Source: Kaistia defluvii
GTDB lineage: Bacteria; Pseudomonadota; Alphaproteobacteria; Rhizobiales; Kaistiaceae
DNA length: 64,000 nt
NCBI RefSeq assembly: GCF_026343955.1
Contig: NZ_JAPKNI010000003.1
Span: 124,001-188,000 of the forward strand
Reading direction: 5' to 3'
Position numbers and translations under genes: made by a program. The notes under the pieces are model-generated. The model saw only the letters and a program-made list of their open reading frames with translations, did not search any database and was not told the origin of the DNA. Positions 1 to 8,882 of this stretch are shown here, piece after piece; positions within the stretch are counted from its first letter, which is position 1; the number at the start of each line of letters is the position of its first letter.

Positions 1-71
1 TATCCTCGGGGATCGGCGGGCTGGCCCGTCTGGACGGGCGAACGCTTTCTTAAAGCAGAAACCGTTACAGA

Positions 72-1559
72 ATGCTCGGATCGTCCCGTTTTCCCTTCTC
101 GGTTCAGGAGTTCCGCCGGGTGCGTGTTTCCTTCGTCGGCATGGTAGAGCGCCTCGCGCCGGCTGGGCTGCGCGCCCGTCTGGTCCGCATGGCCGCGATC
201 GCCGACAGCATCGTCGCCGGCCGCGATGATCGCGCTGTCGCCCAGCGCATGGCCCTGACCGCCTTCACCATCCGCATCCTGTCCGCCGTCATCGCCTATG
301 CGAGCCAGGTGCTGCTGGCGCGCTGGATGGGCGAATTCGAGTATGGCGTTTACGTCGTCGTCTGGGTCGGCGCCGTGATCATCGGCGGCCTTGCCTGCCT
401 TGGCATCCAGACCGCGGTGGTGCGCTTCGTGCCGGAATATGCCGCCCGCAACGAACTGGCGCTGTTGCGCGGCATCCTGATCGGCAGCCGCGTGCATGGC
501 CTCGCCACGGCGACGCTGATCGCTGCCATCGGCCTCATCGGCATCTTCCTGTTCCGCGACAGCATCGCCGGCTACTACGTCATGCCGCTCTATCTCGCGG
601 CGATCTGCATCCCGATGCTGGCCATCGGCGAGATCCAGGATGGCCTGGCGCGCGGCTTCAACTGGGCCGACCTCGCACTCTGGCCAACCTTCATCATCCG
701 TCCCGTCCTGATCATCCTCTTCACCTATCTGGCGCTGGAGATGGGCGCGGTCCCGGACGCCACCACGGCGATGACGACGGCGATCCTCGCCACCTACCTG
801 ACAAGCCTGCTGCAGATGGGCGCACTCGCCTATCGCACGCAAAAGGTCGTGACGCCCGGCGTCCGCCACTACCGCTCCTTTACCTGGATCGCGGTCGCCT
901 TCCCGATCTTCCTGGTCGAGGGCTTCTTCAACCTCTTGACCAATGTCGACATCCTGATCGTCGGCCAGTTGCGCCCGCCGGAAGAGGTCGCCGTCTATTT
1001 CGCCACGGTGAAGACGCTGGCGCTGGTCCACTTCGTCTATTTCGCCGTCCGCGCCGCCACCATGCAGCGCTTCTCGCAATATTATTCGTCCGGCGACCGC
1101 GTCCGCTTCGAGGCGACGGTGCGGGATTCGCTGCACTGGACGTTCTGGCCTTCGGTCGTCGCCGTTCTCGTTCTGCTGCTCTGCGGCCGCTTCCTGCTGT
1201 CGATGTTCGGCGCCAGTTTCGTCTCCGGCTTCCCGCTGATCTTCATCTTCGCCGCCGGACTGCTGGTGCGCGCCTCGATCGGCCCGGCGGAAAGCATCCT
1301 GACCATGGCGGGCGAACAGCGGATCTGCGCCGCCGTCTATGCGGGGACGTTCCTGGTCAACCTCGTCCTCAACTACACGCTGATCCCGCATTTCGGATTG
1401 GAGGGCGCGGCGATCGCCACCTCTTTGGCGCTCTGCCTGGAAACGCTGGCCGTGTATCTGGCGGTACGCTGGCGGCTGAGACTGCGCTGCTCGATCCTGC
1501 ATGTGCTGGGGTCGCACGGCACCATCCGCCTGACGCCGCGCTCGGAGAGCCAGCCGTGA
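72..1559 (+). CDS. Oligosaccharide flippase (Wzx/MATE-like, polysaccharide biosynthesis family)
   Basis: This 495-residue protein is an inner-membrane polytopic protein with about 12-14 hydrophobic segments from residue 60 to the end. Its length and pattern fit the polysaccharide biosynthesis/Wzx flippase family, which moves lipid-linked sugar units across the inner membrane for surface polysaccharide assembly. The first 55 residues are basic and not membrane-spanning, so a downstream start such as Met24 is possible. The stop overlaps the GTG start of the next gene by four bases, so the two are probably translationally coupled. Substrate cannot be told from sequence. The family call is firm. 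Confidence 0.8.
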   Translation: MLGSSRFPFSVQEFRRVRVSFVGMVERLAPAGLRARLVRMAAIADSIVAGRDDRAVAQRMALTAFTIRILSAVIAYASQVLLARWMGEFEYGVYVVVWVGAVIIGGLACLGIQTAVVRFVPEYAARNELALLRGILIGSRVHGLATATLIAAIGLIGIFLFRDSIAGYYVMPLYLAAICIPMLAIGEIQDGLARGFNWADLALWPTFIIRPVLIILFTYLALEMGAVPDATTAMTTAILATYLTSLLQMGALAYRTQKVVTPGVRHYRSFTWIAVAFPIFLVEGFFNLLTNVDILIVGQLRPPEEVAVYFATVKTLALVHFVYFAVRAATMQRFSQYYSSGDRVRFEATVRDSLHWTFWPSVVAVLVLLLCGRFLLSMFGASFVSGFPLIFIFAAGLLVRASIGPAESILTMAGEQRICAAVYAGTFLVNLVLNYTLIPHFGLEGAAIATSLALCLETLAVYLAVRWRLRLRCSILHVLGSHGTIRLTPRSESQP

Positions 1560-2704
1560 CGACCCCGTCGGTCGCGGAAGCGCCGACTTCGGCGATGGGG
1601 CCGGTCGCCCGCCCGGCCGAGGACAATCCCTTCTTTAGCGCCGGCATTCTCGGCGCGGCGCAAAAGCATCTCGGCGACCCCACGGTGACGATCGCCGCCA
1701 TTGCCGATGCCAGCGGCGACGTCATCGCCCTGGCGCCGGTCCGCTCCACCCCTCTCGGCCGGCTGATCCCCGCCATGTCGATCTGGGTGCATCCCCATGG
1801 GCCGCTCGGCACCCCGCTTCTCGACGCCGGTGCGATCGACGCCGCGGCGGCCGGCCTGATCGCCGCGATGGATGGCGGGAAGCCGGGACAACGCATTCTC
1901 GAATTCCCCTATCTGCCGCTGGCCGGCCCCGTCGCCGACGCATTGCGACACCAGGCCGAGATCACGGGCCGGCCGATCGCCGTGCTCGGCGCGCACCGCC
2001 GCGCGATGTTGAAGCGCACGGATTCCGATCCCGCGCGCTTCCAGCAGGCGATCTCGGCCAAGAAACGGAGAGAACTGGCGCGCCAGCTTCGCCGCCTCGG
2101 GGAATTGGGAACGCTCACCGTCGAGCACGTCTCGGATCGGGACCGTCTCGCTGCCGCGCTGGAGGATTTCTTCGCGCTGGAGGCGAGCGGCTGGAAGGGC
2201 CGGCGCGGCACGGCGCTCATGCTCCGCGAGCCAGAGAAGGCGTTTGCCAAAGCCGCCGTCGCCGGAGGCGATGCGAGGATCCACGCGATCCGGCTCGACG
2301 GTCGCGCCGTGGCGATGCTGGTCAGCTTCACGGCCGGCCGCAGCGCCGTGACCTGGAAGATCGCCTATGACGAGGCCTATGCGCGCTTCTCGCCCGGTGT
2401 CCACATCATGCTGGAAGCGTCCGTCGCCCTCCTGGCGGATCCGGCCATCGACCAGATCGATTCAATTGCCATTCCCGACCATCCCATGGTCGACCCGATC
2501 TGGCCGGACCGGCTGGAGATCGGCACGCTCGTCATCGGGCCGAAGGGCGGCGGTCTCCGCTACGAGATCGGACTGGCGCTGGCGCGGCTGGAACTGAACC
2601 TGCGCGCCCTCGCCCGCCGCCTCGTCCGCACCGCGCGCAGGAAAGCCGGGGCGCTGAAGGCGGGGCTCAGGCGATCCCCATCCACCGGATCGCCACCAGG
2701 CTGA
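1556..2704 (+). CDS. GNAT/FemAB-like acyltransferase (CelD/BcsL type)
   Basis: This 382-residue soluble protein has the layout of the CelD/BcsL acetyltransferase family: an N-terminal half with little similarity to a catalytic core, and a C-terminal GNAT-like fold around residues 150-330 that includes the stretch W-K-I-A-Y-D-E-A followed by a predicted pantetheine-binding helix. Such proteins acylate sugars or lipid carriers during exopolysaccharide or cellulose assembly. The GTG start overlaps the upstream flippase stop, which supports a joint role in surface glycan formation. The C-terminal tail is rich in Arg and Ala. Its last 38 bases overlap the converging YeiH-family gene. The exact acyl acceptor is unknown. 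Confidence 0.7.
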   Translation: MTTPSVAEAPTSAMGPVARPAEDNPFFSAGILGAAQKHLGDPTVTIAAIADASGDVIALAPVRSTPLGRLIPAMSIWVHPHGPLGTPLLDAGAIDAAAAGLIAAMDGGKPGQRILEFPYLPLAGPVADALRHQAEITGRPIAVLGAHRRAMLKRTDSDPARFQQAISAKKRRELARQLRRLGELGTLTVEHVSDRDRLAAALEDFFALEASGWKGRRGTALMLREPEKAFAKAAVAGGDARIHAIRLDGRAVAMLVSFTAGRSAVTWKIAYDEAYARFSPGVHIMLEASVALLADPAIDQIDSIAIPDHPMVDPIWPDRLEIGTLVIGPKGGGLRYEIGLALARLELNLRALARRLVRTARRKAGALKAGLRRSPSTGSPPG

Positions 2705-3743
2705 TGATGCCCAGCGCCGCGAGCGACAGTACGACCGTTGCCGTGACCCGCAGGCCGGCCCGCGCCACGGAACGGACGTCGACGCCAAGGCCCAGCGCCG
2801 CCATGGCGAGCACCGTCAGGAAGCTCGCGAGCGGGGCCGTGTAGCCGACGACCCAATCGGGGATCAGGCCGGCGGAACGCAGCATGCCGAGCCCGATGAA
2901 GCCGAGGATGAACCAGGGCACCATGTGGCGGAGATTGGGGCGGCCGGTCGCGATCTCCGCGCCGTCGATCCGGCTTTGCAGCAGCGACAGCACCAGCACG
3001 ACCGGCCCCAGCATCAGCACGCGCAGCAGCTTGACCAGCGTGCCCATCTGCACGCTGGCGGCGGCGACCGGCGCCGTCGCGGCCAGCACCTGCGGCACGG
3101 CATAGACGGTGAGCCCGGCGAATACGCCGTACTGCGTCACGGACAGGCCGAACACGGATATCAGCAGTGGCAGCGTCAGCACCACCACCACGCCGAGCAC
3201 CGCCGTGAAGGCGATGGCCGAGGCGACGTCCTCGCCATCGGCATGGATCACGGGCGCCGCGGCGGCGATGGCGGAGTTGCCACAGATCGAGTTGCCGCAG
3301 GCGATCAGAATCGCCATGCCGCGATCTAGCCCCATCATCCGGCCGATGCCATAGCTGACCAGAATGGCGCAGGTGACCACCAGCGCGACGCCGATAAGGA
3401 GGGTCAGGCCCTGCGCGGCGACGGCGGCGGCGCTGATCGAGGCGCCGAGCAGCATGACCGCCAGTTCCAGCAGCGTGCGCGCGCTGAACACGACGCCGGG
3501 CAGGAAGCGCCCGCCAGGCCGCCAAACGGAGCGCACAGCCACGCCGATCAGGATCGCTAGTACGACGCCATCCAGCCAGGCGCGGCCGAAGAAGGCGGCT
3601 TCGGCATGCTCGACCAGGAGGGCCGCGACCGCCACGGCAGCGGTAAGGGCCAGTCCCGGAGCCAGGGGGTGCAGACGAGCGGGGAAGGAGCGGAGCGCGA
3701 AGGACATGCCGGGAAGATGCAGCCGGCTAATCATGCAATCCAT
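2667..3743 (-). CDS. YeiH-family putative sulfate/anion exporter
   Basis: This 358-residue membrane protein has about ten transmembrane helices and the family hallmark G-N-S-I-C-G-N-S-A-I in the middle of the chain, as in the YeiH/PSE family. Family members are poorly characterised; export of sulfate or a related anion has been proposed. The gene diverges from a LysR regulator with only 47 bases between the starts, the usual YeiH/YeiE arrangement. Met1, Met4 and Met13 are all possible starts, and the coordinates use the longest. Its 3' end overlaps the preceding GNAT gene on the other strand. Confidence 0.8.
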   Translation of the reverse strand: MDCMISRLHLPGMSFALRSFPARLHPLAPGLALTAAVAVAALLVEHAEAAFFGRAWLDGVVLAILIGVAVRSVWRPGGRFLPGVVFSARTLLELAVMLLGASISAAAVAAQGLTLLIGVALVVTCAILVSYGIGRMMGLDRGMAILIACGNSICGNSAIAAAAPVIHADGEDVASAIAFTAVLGVVVVLTLPLLISVFGLSVTQYGVFAGLTVYAVPQVLAATAPVAAASVQMGTLVKLLRVLMLGPVVLVLSLLQSRIDGAEIATGRPNLRHMVPWFILGFIGLGMLRSAGLIPDWVVGYTAPLASFLTVLAMAALGLGVDVRSVARAGLRVTATVVLSLAALGIISLVAIRWMGIA

Positions 3744-3790
3744 TTCGAAATATAATACTGTTCATTCGATCCAATCGAACAAACATTCTC
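3744..3790. promoter_or_regulatory. Short divergent promoter region between YeiH-family gene and LysR gene
   Basis: The two start codons are separated by 47 AT-rich bases that must carry both promoters or overlapping ones. The half-sites TTCGAT and ATCGAA give a small inverted repeat near the LysR start, compatible with a LysR-type operator. This is inference from layout and one short repeat only. Confidence 0.4.
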
Positions 3791-4681
3791 ATGACCCTCG
3801 ACCAGCTTAGAATTTTTATCGCCGTCGCCGAGCGCGAGCATCTGACGCGCGCCGCCGAGGCGCTGCGGTTGACGCCGTCAGCGGTAAGCTCCGCCATCCA
3901 TGCGCTGGAAGCGCGCTACGACACGCGCCTGTTCGACCGGGTGGGCCGGCGGATCGAACTGACCGAGGCGGGGCGTGTCTTCCTCGTCGAGGCGCAGGCG
4001 ACGCTGGCCCGCGCCCAGGCGGCCGAACTGGCGCTGGCGGAACTGGGCGGGCTGATGCGCGGCACGCTGGAAATCCAGGCGAGCCAGACGATCGCCAGCT
4101 ACTGGCTGCCAGCGGCGCTCGTCCGCTTCCGCGCCGCCTATCCCGCGATCGGTATCCATCTCGCCACCGGCAACACCGAAACCGTGCGTCATGCGGTGCA
4201 TGAAGGTCTCGCGGAAATCGGCTTCATCGAGGGCGAGATCGACGATCCCGCGCTGGCGACCCGGGCGGTTGGCGAGGACCGGCTGATCCTGGTCGCCGCC
4301 CCCGGCCATCCCCTGACGATGGCAACCGAGGTCGGCGCGGCGGAGATCGCTGCCACACGCTGGGTGATGCGCGAGCGCGGCTCCGGCACGCGCTCAGTGT
4401 TCGAGGCGGCGCTGACCGCGCGCGGCATCCTGCCCGAGACGCTGAAGGTCGAGCTGGAATTGCCCAGCAACGAAGCAGTCCGGGCCGCCGTCGAAGTCGG
4501 AGATCACGCGACCGTGGTATCCGAGTTGGTCGCCAGCCCGCCTATCGCGGCCGGCAAGCTGGCGCGCGTCGCCTTCGAGATGACGCCGCGCGCTTTCAGC
4601 ATGGTCTGGCACAAGGAGCGCTACCGCTCCAAGGCCGCCCTGGCCCTGGAGACGCTGCTCGTCGCCCCGGCTAGCGGTTGA
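3791..4681 (+). CDS. LysR-family transcriptional regulator (YeiE/CbbR-like)
   Basis: This 296-residue protein has an N-terminal winged helix-turn-helix at residues 1-60 (L-D-Q-L-R-I-F-I-A-V-A... S-A-V-S-S-A-I-H-A-L-E) and a C-terminal periplasmic-binding-like effector domain, the full length of a LysR regulator. The divergent YeiH-family transporter 47 bases away is its probable target. LysR proteins usually repress their own gene and activate the divergent gene when bound to a small metabolite; the ligand here is unknown. The gene's last 11 bases overlap the converging CAP-domain gene. Confidence 0.88.
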   Translation: MTLDQLRIFIAVAEREHLTRAAEALRLTPSAVSSAIHALEARYDTRLFDRVGRRIELTEAGRVFLVEAQATLARAQAAELALAELGGLMRGTLEIQASQTIASYWLPAALVRFRAAYPAIGIHLATGNTETVRHAVHEGLAEIGFIEGEIDDPALATRAVGEDRLILVAAPGHPLTMATEVGAAEIAATRWVMRERGSGTRSVFEAALTARGILPETLKVELELPSNEAVRAAVEVGDHATVVSELVASPPIAAGKLARVAFEMTPRAFSMVWHKERYRSKAALALETLLVAPASG

Positions 4682-5282
4682 CGACCGCGCCGCCGATCGA
4701 GACGACCGTGCTGCCATCGGCCGGCAGCGGTCCGCCGCCGATGACGGCCGGGCGCTCATAGGGCTTGGCCAGCACGAGCGACCAGTAGACCTTGTACTTG
4801 CTCTTCGGCGCGTAGGCCGTGCCGATCCCGATCCGGGTCACGCCCGGCTTCAGCATGTTGGCGTTGTGGTGGGGCGAATCGCGCCATCCCGAAAAAGCTT
4901 CGGCCAGGGTGCGGTAGCCCGCGCCGACATTCTCAGCCGCGATGCCCGCATCGAAGCCGGAAGCGGCGAGACGGCGCTGGAAGCTGCCGCCGACGTCATG
5001 ATTGACCTTGTCGGCCTTGGCCATGGCGCGCGCCTGATCGGCCGCCATCTTGTTCAGAAGCGGATCGACCGTGACGGGGCCGAGGCCCTTGTTCATGCGG
5101 TATCCCGTGATGAGGCTGGCTGCGGCCTGCGGATCGACGGTGGCGCCGGCGGAATCGATCCGGTTGTAGAAGACCGGCGATTTCGGCGTCGTATCGACGA
5201 CCGTTTCCGAGCAGCCGGCGAGGACGGCGGCGGCGGTCAGAGCGGCAAGCAGCGGCGGCATGCGCCGGAGGAAAGGGTTCAT
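4671..5282 (-). CDS. CAP-domain (SCP/PR-1-like) lipoprotein
   Basis: This 203-residue protein begins with a lipoprotein signal peptide whose lipobox is L-A-G-C (Cys at residue 23), so it should be membrane-anchored on the periplasmic side. Residues 55-175 form a CAP/SCP domain, with the typical helix start L-I-T-G-Y-R, then N-H-D, A-A-E-N-V-G-A-G, and the W-R-D-S-P-H-H-N-A-N-M-L block carrying the family's His/Glu pocket. Bacterial CAP proteins are widespread and mostly of unknown activity. The gene is monocistronic and converges on the LysR gene. Confidence 0.85.
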   Translation of the reverse strand: MNPFLRRMPPLLAALTAAAVLAGCSETVVDTTPKSPVFYNRIDSAGATVDPQAAASLITGYRMNKGLGPVTVDPLLNKMAADQARAMAKADKVNHDVGGSFQRRLAASGFDAGIAAENVGAGYRTLAEAFSGWRDSPHHNANMLKPGVTRIGIGTAYAPKSKYKVYWSLVLAKPYERPAVIGGGPLPADGSTVVSIGGAVVNR

Positions 5283-5373
5283 GGAGCAGCCTCGGGGGGT
5301 AAGGAAAGCGGAGACATCGACATAGTCAAGAAACGCTAACGAACTACGAGCGACGGCAGGAGAGGCAGGCGGC

Positions 5374-7755
5374 TCAGCCTGGCAGAGCCACCCCCGCTTC
5401 CTTCAACCGGCGGAGGATGGCGAACCGCAGCTCCGAACGAACGGTCGCGCCGGTCGCGATATCCGCAAGGTAGCAGCGCAGCTCGAAATCGAGCGCCTTC
5501 TCGCCGAAATTCAGGAACAGGACGATCGGCTCGGGATAGCGCAGCACCAGCGCGTGGTCCCTGGCGGCTTCGAGCAGGATGGTCTTCACCACCTCCGCAT
5601 CGGACAGCTTGCTGACCGTGACCGGCATGATGATGCGGCCCGACCGGTCGCGCAGCACCATGTTCTTGACGACGCCGGTGATCAGGCTCGAATTCGGCAC
5701 AATGACGGTGGCGCGATCGAACGTCTCGATCTCGGTGGCGCGCACGTTGATGCGCTTGACCGTTCCCTCCTCCGCCCCGACCGTGATCCAGTCGCCGGCG
5801 CGGATCGGCCGCTCGGCCAGCAGGATCAGCCCCGAGACGAAATTGTTGACGATCGCCTGCAGTCCGAGACCGATACCGACGGAGAGCGCACCCGCGACGA
5901 TCGCGATGTTGGAGAGATCCAGGCCAGCATAGCCGAAGGCCAGCGTCGCCGCGCAGATCATGCCGACATAGCCGAAGGTGGTGCGGATCGAGTTGCGCAG
6001 GCCCGAATCGAGCCGTGTGGTCGGCAGGAAGCGCGTGTCGAGCCAGCTCTGAAGCGAGCGCGTGACCAGCAGGCCGACGACGAAGACGGCGATACCCGCC
6101 ATCAGCGTCGACAGCGAGATGGTGATGGACCCGATCTTGAAGCCGAAGAAGAGCTGCCGGATCGTCTCGAACAGCCCCGATGAATCCACGCCCCACTGCG
6201 CCACGATGGCCAGACAGGCGAAACCGATCAGCACCAGATGCGCCACGCCATTGGCGAGCACGCCGGCCTGCGTCACCGAACGCGGCGCGAAGCCCACCGA
6301 GGAGATCAGGCGGCTGCCGACGACGCCGTCGCGCCGGAAGGAGGCCGCGGTCAGTTCGTCCGTGACCTTTAGCAGCAGATAGAGCAGCGAAATGACGACC
6401 GTGACCCAGACCACCTGCGTCGTCAGGAAACGTCCCAGCGCGACATAGCCCATCAGGTTGGCGAGGATCGCGACACCGGCTACCAGGCCCGCGACCATGA
6501 GCGCGATCCGACCCAGGCCGTAATCCTCGTCGGCCGGATCGTCAGCTTCCTCCTCCTCGGAATCGTTGCGCCGGGTCAGCGTGCGAACCATGCCGATGAC
6601 GAGGATCGCTATGATGATCGACAGCATGCCGTCCAGCGCGATGACGAACTGCAGCGATGCCAGCGTCACCTTGGCGAGACTCTGATGGACGATCACAAGT
6701 GCTTCCAGCGCGGCGATCGCCACCGAGAAGCGGAAAGCGCGGATGGCGACGGCATCCTCCACCGGTACCAGACGCCAGGACGCGCGCGTCGGCGCCAGCA
6801 GCGCCCGCGACACGCCAAAGGCGAGCGAGAAGAATACGATCGCCGCCGTCCCGCCCGTCCACACCAGATCGATGCGATAGGGCATCAGATCCAGCGCCTT
6901 CAGGATCGACTGCACGCCGGTCAGCACCACCAGCGGCAGGAAGGCGTTGACCGCGACGATCGCGGCGGCGGACATCACCCTGGTTCGCATGGTCGGTTGC
7001 TGGTCGGCGGTTGGCCGGCGCAGCCTGGAAAGCAGGAACCGGCGGCCCGGCACCAGCACCAGGACGATTAGTGCCAGAAGGCTGGCGAAGATCGCGATCA
7101 CCGAGCGGTCGCCGCGCTTGACGACGACGCTGGCCCATTCATCCGCGATCGAGCCGGAGCGGCTCGCGATCGCGGGCACATCCGTGGCGGCATCGCCCCA
7201 CAGACCGGGGTCGATCAGGCTGGAATTGCGCTCGAGCAACGCCGCGGTGAAGCGATTGCGCCGACGCTCGCTGATCTGCGAAAGCGTGTAGGAACCATGC
7301 GTGGCGACGGCAAGCGCCTGTTTCTGGAAGCCGGTCAGATCCGCCAGCTGTTGCTGCGCCTGCGCCCGGTTCGCCTTGGCAGCGGCCGATTCCGCCGCCT
7401 CGGTCGTCTCCGTCGGCTTCAGCTGTTCGAACTGCGTCGTCGCGGCCTCGACCTTGGGCGTCAGTGTGTCGGCAAATGCATTGGCCGCCAGCACGATGTC
7501 CGTCGCGTCCTGCTTGTAGCGGCGGAAATCGGCATCGGTCACCCCCGGCTGATCAATGGCGAGATCGATCCGCTCCAGCGTGGCGTTCCAGGTATCGATC
7601 TGCTTCTGCGGGTTGTCCGGCTGGGCCCATGCCGCCCCGACCGTCATGACGGCGAGCAGCAGCGTGGCGACAGCCAGGCGCAGATGCGCAGCCAGGCCGG
7701 CGCGACGCATGTCGACAAAAGCGGTCTGGCGATGGAAGGAGGCGACGCTGAACAA
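5374..7755 (-). CDS. Large MscS-family mechanosensitive channel with N-terminal DUF3772 domain
   Basis: This 793-residue protein has a signal-peptide-like segment, a periplasmic coiled region (about residues 45-200, DUF3772 type), a series of transmembrane helices, and a C-terminal MscS core: a pore helix rich in Gly and Ala (I-V-A-G-A-L-S-V-G-I-G-L-G-L-Q), then N-N-F-V-S-G-L-I-L-L-A-E-R-P-I and the beta domain. Such channels open under hypo-osmotic stress. The coordinates use the TTG start, which is preceded by a GGAG ribosome site. An ATG at residue 16 (position 7710) would give a cleaner signal peptide and may be the true start. It stands alone. Confidence 0.85.
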   Translation of the reverse strand: MFSVASFHRQTAFVDMRRAGLAAHLRLAVATLLLAVMTVGAAWAQPDNPQKQIDTWNATLERIDLAIDQPGVTDADFRRYKQDATDIVLAANAFADTLTPKVEAATTQFEQLKPTETTEAAESAAAKANRAQAQQQLADLTGFQKQALAVATHGSYTLSQISERRRNRFTAALLERNSSLIDPGLWGDAATDVPAIASRSGSIADEWASVVVKRGDRSVIAIFASLLALIVLVLVPGRRFLLSRLRRPTADQQPTMRTRVMSAAAIVAVNAFLPLVVLTGVQSILKALDLMPYRIDLVWTGGTAAIVFFSLAFGVSRALLAPTRASWRLVPVEDAVAIRAFRFSVAIAALEALVIVHQSLAKVTLASLQFVIALDGMLSIIIAILVIGMVRTLTRRNDSEEEEADDPADEDYGLGRIALMVAGLVAGVAILANLMGYVALGRFLTTQVVWVTVVISLLYLLLKVTDELTAASFRRDGVVGSRLISSVGFAPRSVTQAGVLANGVAHLVLIGFACLAIVAQWGVDSSGLFETIRQLFFGFKIGSITISLSTLMAGIAVFVVGLLVTRSLQSWLDTRFLPTTRLDSGLRNSIRTTFGYVGMICAATLAFGYAGLDLSNIAIVAGALSVGIGLGLQAIVNNFVSGLILLAERPIRAGDWITVGAEEGTVKRINVRATEIETFDRATVIVPNSSLITGVVKNMVLRDRSGRIIMPVTVSKLSDAEVVKTILLEAARDHALVLRYPEPIVLFLNFGEKALDFELRCYLADIATGATVRSELRFAILRRLKEAGVALPG

Positions 7756-7947
7756 GCAGATCTCCGGCTAGGCTACGAAGCGCGTCATGCGCCCGCCTGA
7801 GCTATAGGAGGAAAGATGACGAGAATAGGGATTTAAGCGGCAATTTGCCGAGGGTGCACGCGCTGTTTGTTCGGTACGTCTGGGGTGGCGCGGCGTCGCC
7901 GGCACCCCATATGCGAGCCTCGATCCATCGCAAAGGGACTCCGCCGC

Positions 7948-8616
7948 TTGCTTCGAGATCAGCCCCCCGAGGAAACCACGGCGGCGTTCTTCCGCACCCG
8001 CTCCGCCTCGGCGATTCTGGCCGATCTCGGCTCGGTCCTGACGAAGGACCGGGTGAGCCTCGGCGACATGGTGGACGCGCTTGGCGAAGCCGGGCTCGGC
8101 CTGACCATCCTGATGCTGGCCCTCCCCTCCTTCATCCCGATCCCCGGCCTGCCGACCGGCTTCGTCTTCGGCACGGCGCTCGCCATCCTCGCGCTGCAGA
8201 TCATGACCGGGGCCGACCGGCTGCTGCTGCCGCAATGGCTGCGCCGCCGCAGTCTCCCCAGGGGGCCGGTGGTGAGCGGCGGCGCCTGGATCGCGCCCTG
8301 GTTCAAGCGCGTCGAATGGATGCTGCGGCCGCGCTATTCCTTTCTTTCGGGACGGCTGGCCTATTCCATCCTGGCCGTGCCGATCTTCGTGCACGCCGTG
8401 ATGATCCTGCTGCCGATCCCGCTCGGCAACCAGCTTCCCTCTCTCGCCGTCATCGTCTTCGCCTTCGGGCTGATCGAGCGCGACGGGCTGGCCGTGATCC
8501 TTGGCTGGGTGCTGACCGGAATCGCCATCGCCTGGAACTCGGCGATCGTCTTCTTCGGCACAGAACTGTCGTTGTTTCTCTATCGCTGGACGGCGGATCT
8601 CTGGGTGTCGGCCTGA
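7948..8616 (+). CDS. exoD: ExoD-family exopolysaccharide-associated membrane protein
   Basis: This protein of about 222 residues matches the ExoD family: a short polar N-terminus with T-R-S-A-S-A-I-L-A-D-L, then L-P-S-F-I-P-I-P-G-L-P-T-G, and three to four membrane segments ending near the C-terminus. ExoD was defined in rhizobia as needed for normal exopolysaccharide production, nodule invasion and alkali tolerance; its biochemical role is unknown. I chose the TTG at 7948 because AAAGGGA lies at a proper distance upstream; an in-frame TTG at 7867 would add 27 basic residues of no evident function. No co-transcribed partner is visible. Confidence 0.75.
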   Translation: MLRDQPPEETTAAFFRTRSASAILADLGSVLTKDRVSLGDMVDALGEAGLGLTILMLALPSFIPIPGLPTGFVFGTALAILALQIMTGADRLLLPQWLRRRSLPRGPVVSGGAWIAPWFKRVEWMLRPRYSFLSGRLAYSILAVPIFVHAVMILLPIPLGNQLPSLAVIVFAFGLIERDGLAVILGWVLTGIAIAWNSAIVFFGTELSLFLYRWTADLWVSA

Positions 8617-8748
8617 GGCGCCGTTCCCCGGACGCGAACCGGCGGCGGGCCCCGGAAGGCTCTCTCCCCCGCGACACGTCTCCTCAAACTTTCTCTGCAA
8701 CTTGCCCTCGACCGGCTTGCGCGACGAGAAAACTGTGCTAGCCTTGAC

Positions 8749-8766
8749 TGAGAAAAGGTTTTCTCA
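8749..8766. promoter_or_regulatory. Candidate LacI-family operator 1
   Basis: The site TGAGAAAAGGTTTTCTCA has two perfect 8-base arms (TGAGAAAA and TTTTCTCA) around a GG centre. It lies next to TTGACT (8744-8749), a possible -35 box. A second copy in the opposite orientation is found 67 bases downstream, in front of the LacI-type gene. LacI-family operators are commonly this size and symmetry. Confidence 0.65.
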
Positions 8767-8774
8767 ATAGGCCC

Positions 8775-8805
8775 GGGCGGCGGGACAATCCCGTCCGCCC
8801 TTTTT
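8775..8805 (+). terminator. Intrinsic terminator between the two operators
   Basis: GGGCGGCGGGA (8775-8785) pairs with TCCCG-T-CCGCCC (8789-8800), with a CAA loop and one bulged T, and is followed at once by five T residues. It ends transcription from the exoD side before the LacI gene. Because it lies between two operator copies it could also act on transcripts started upstream of operator 1. Confidence 0.75.
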
Positions 8806-8815
8806 CTTCCCCGGT

Positions 8816-8833
8816 TGAGAAAACCTTTTCTCT
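8816..8833. promoter_or_regulatory. Candidate LacI-family operator 2
   Basis: TGAGAAAACCTTTTCTCT is the inverted counterpart of operator 1 (centre CC instead of GG) with one end base changed. It sits about 50 bases before the chosen start of the LacI-family gene, which suggests autoregulation, and two sites 67 bases apart could support DNA looping. Confidence 0.62.
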
Positions 8834-8882
8834 AAAGAACAGGCCACTGCTCGAACGGATGGCCAGGGTGAGGAACAACGGC

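Noticed and set aside
1373-2404. Long minus-strand open frame of 343 residues opposite the GNAT gene
   Set aside because: It is a GC-driven antisense shadow with Arg/Gly/Asp-rich low-complexity sequence and no recognisable domain; the plus-strand gene has clear family features.
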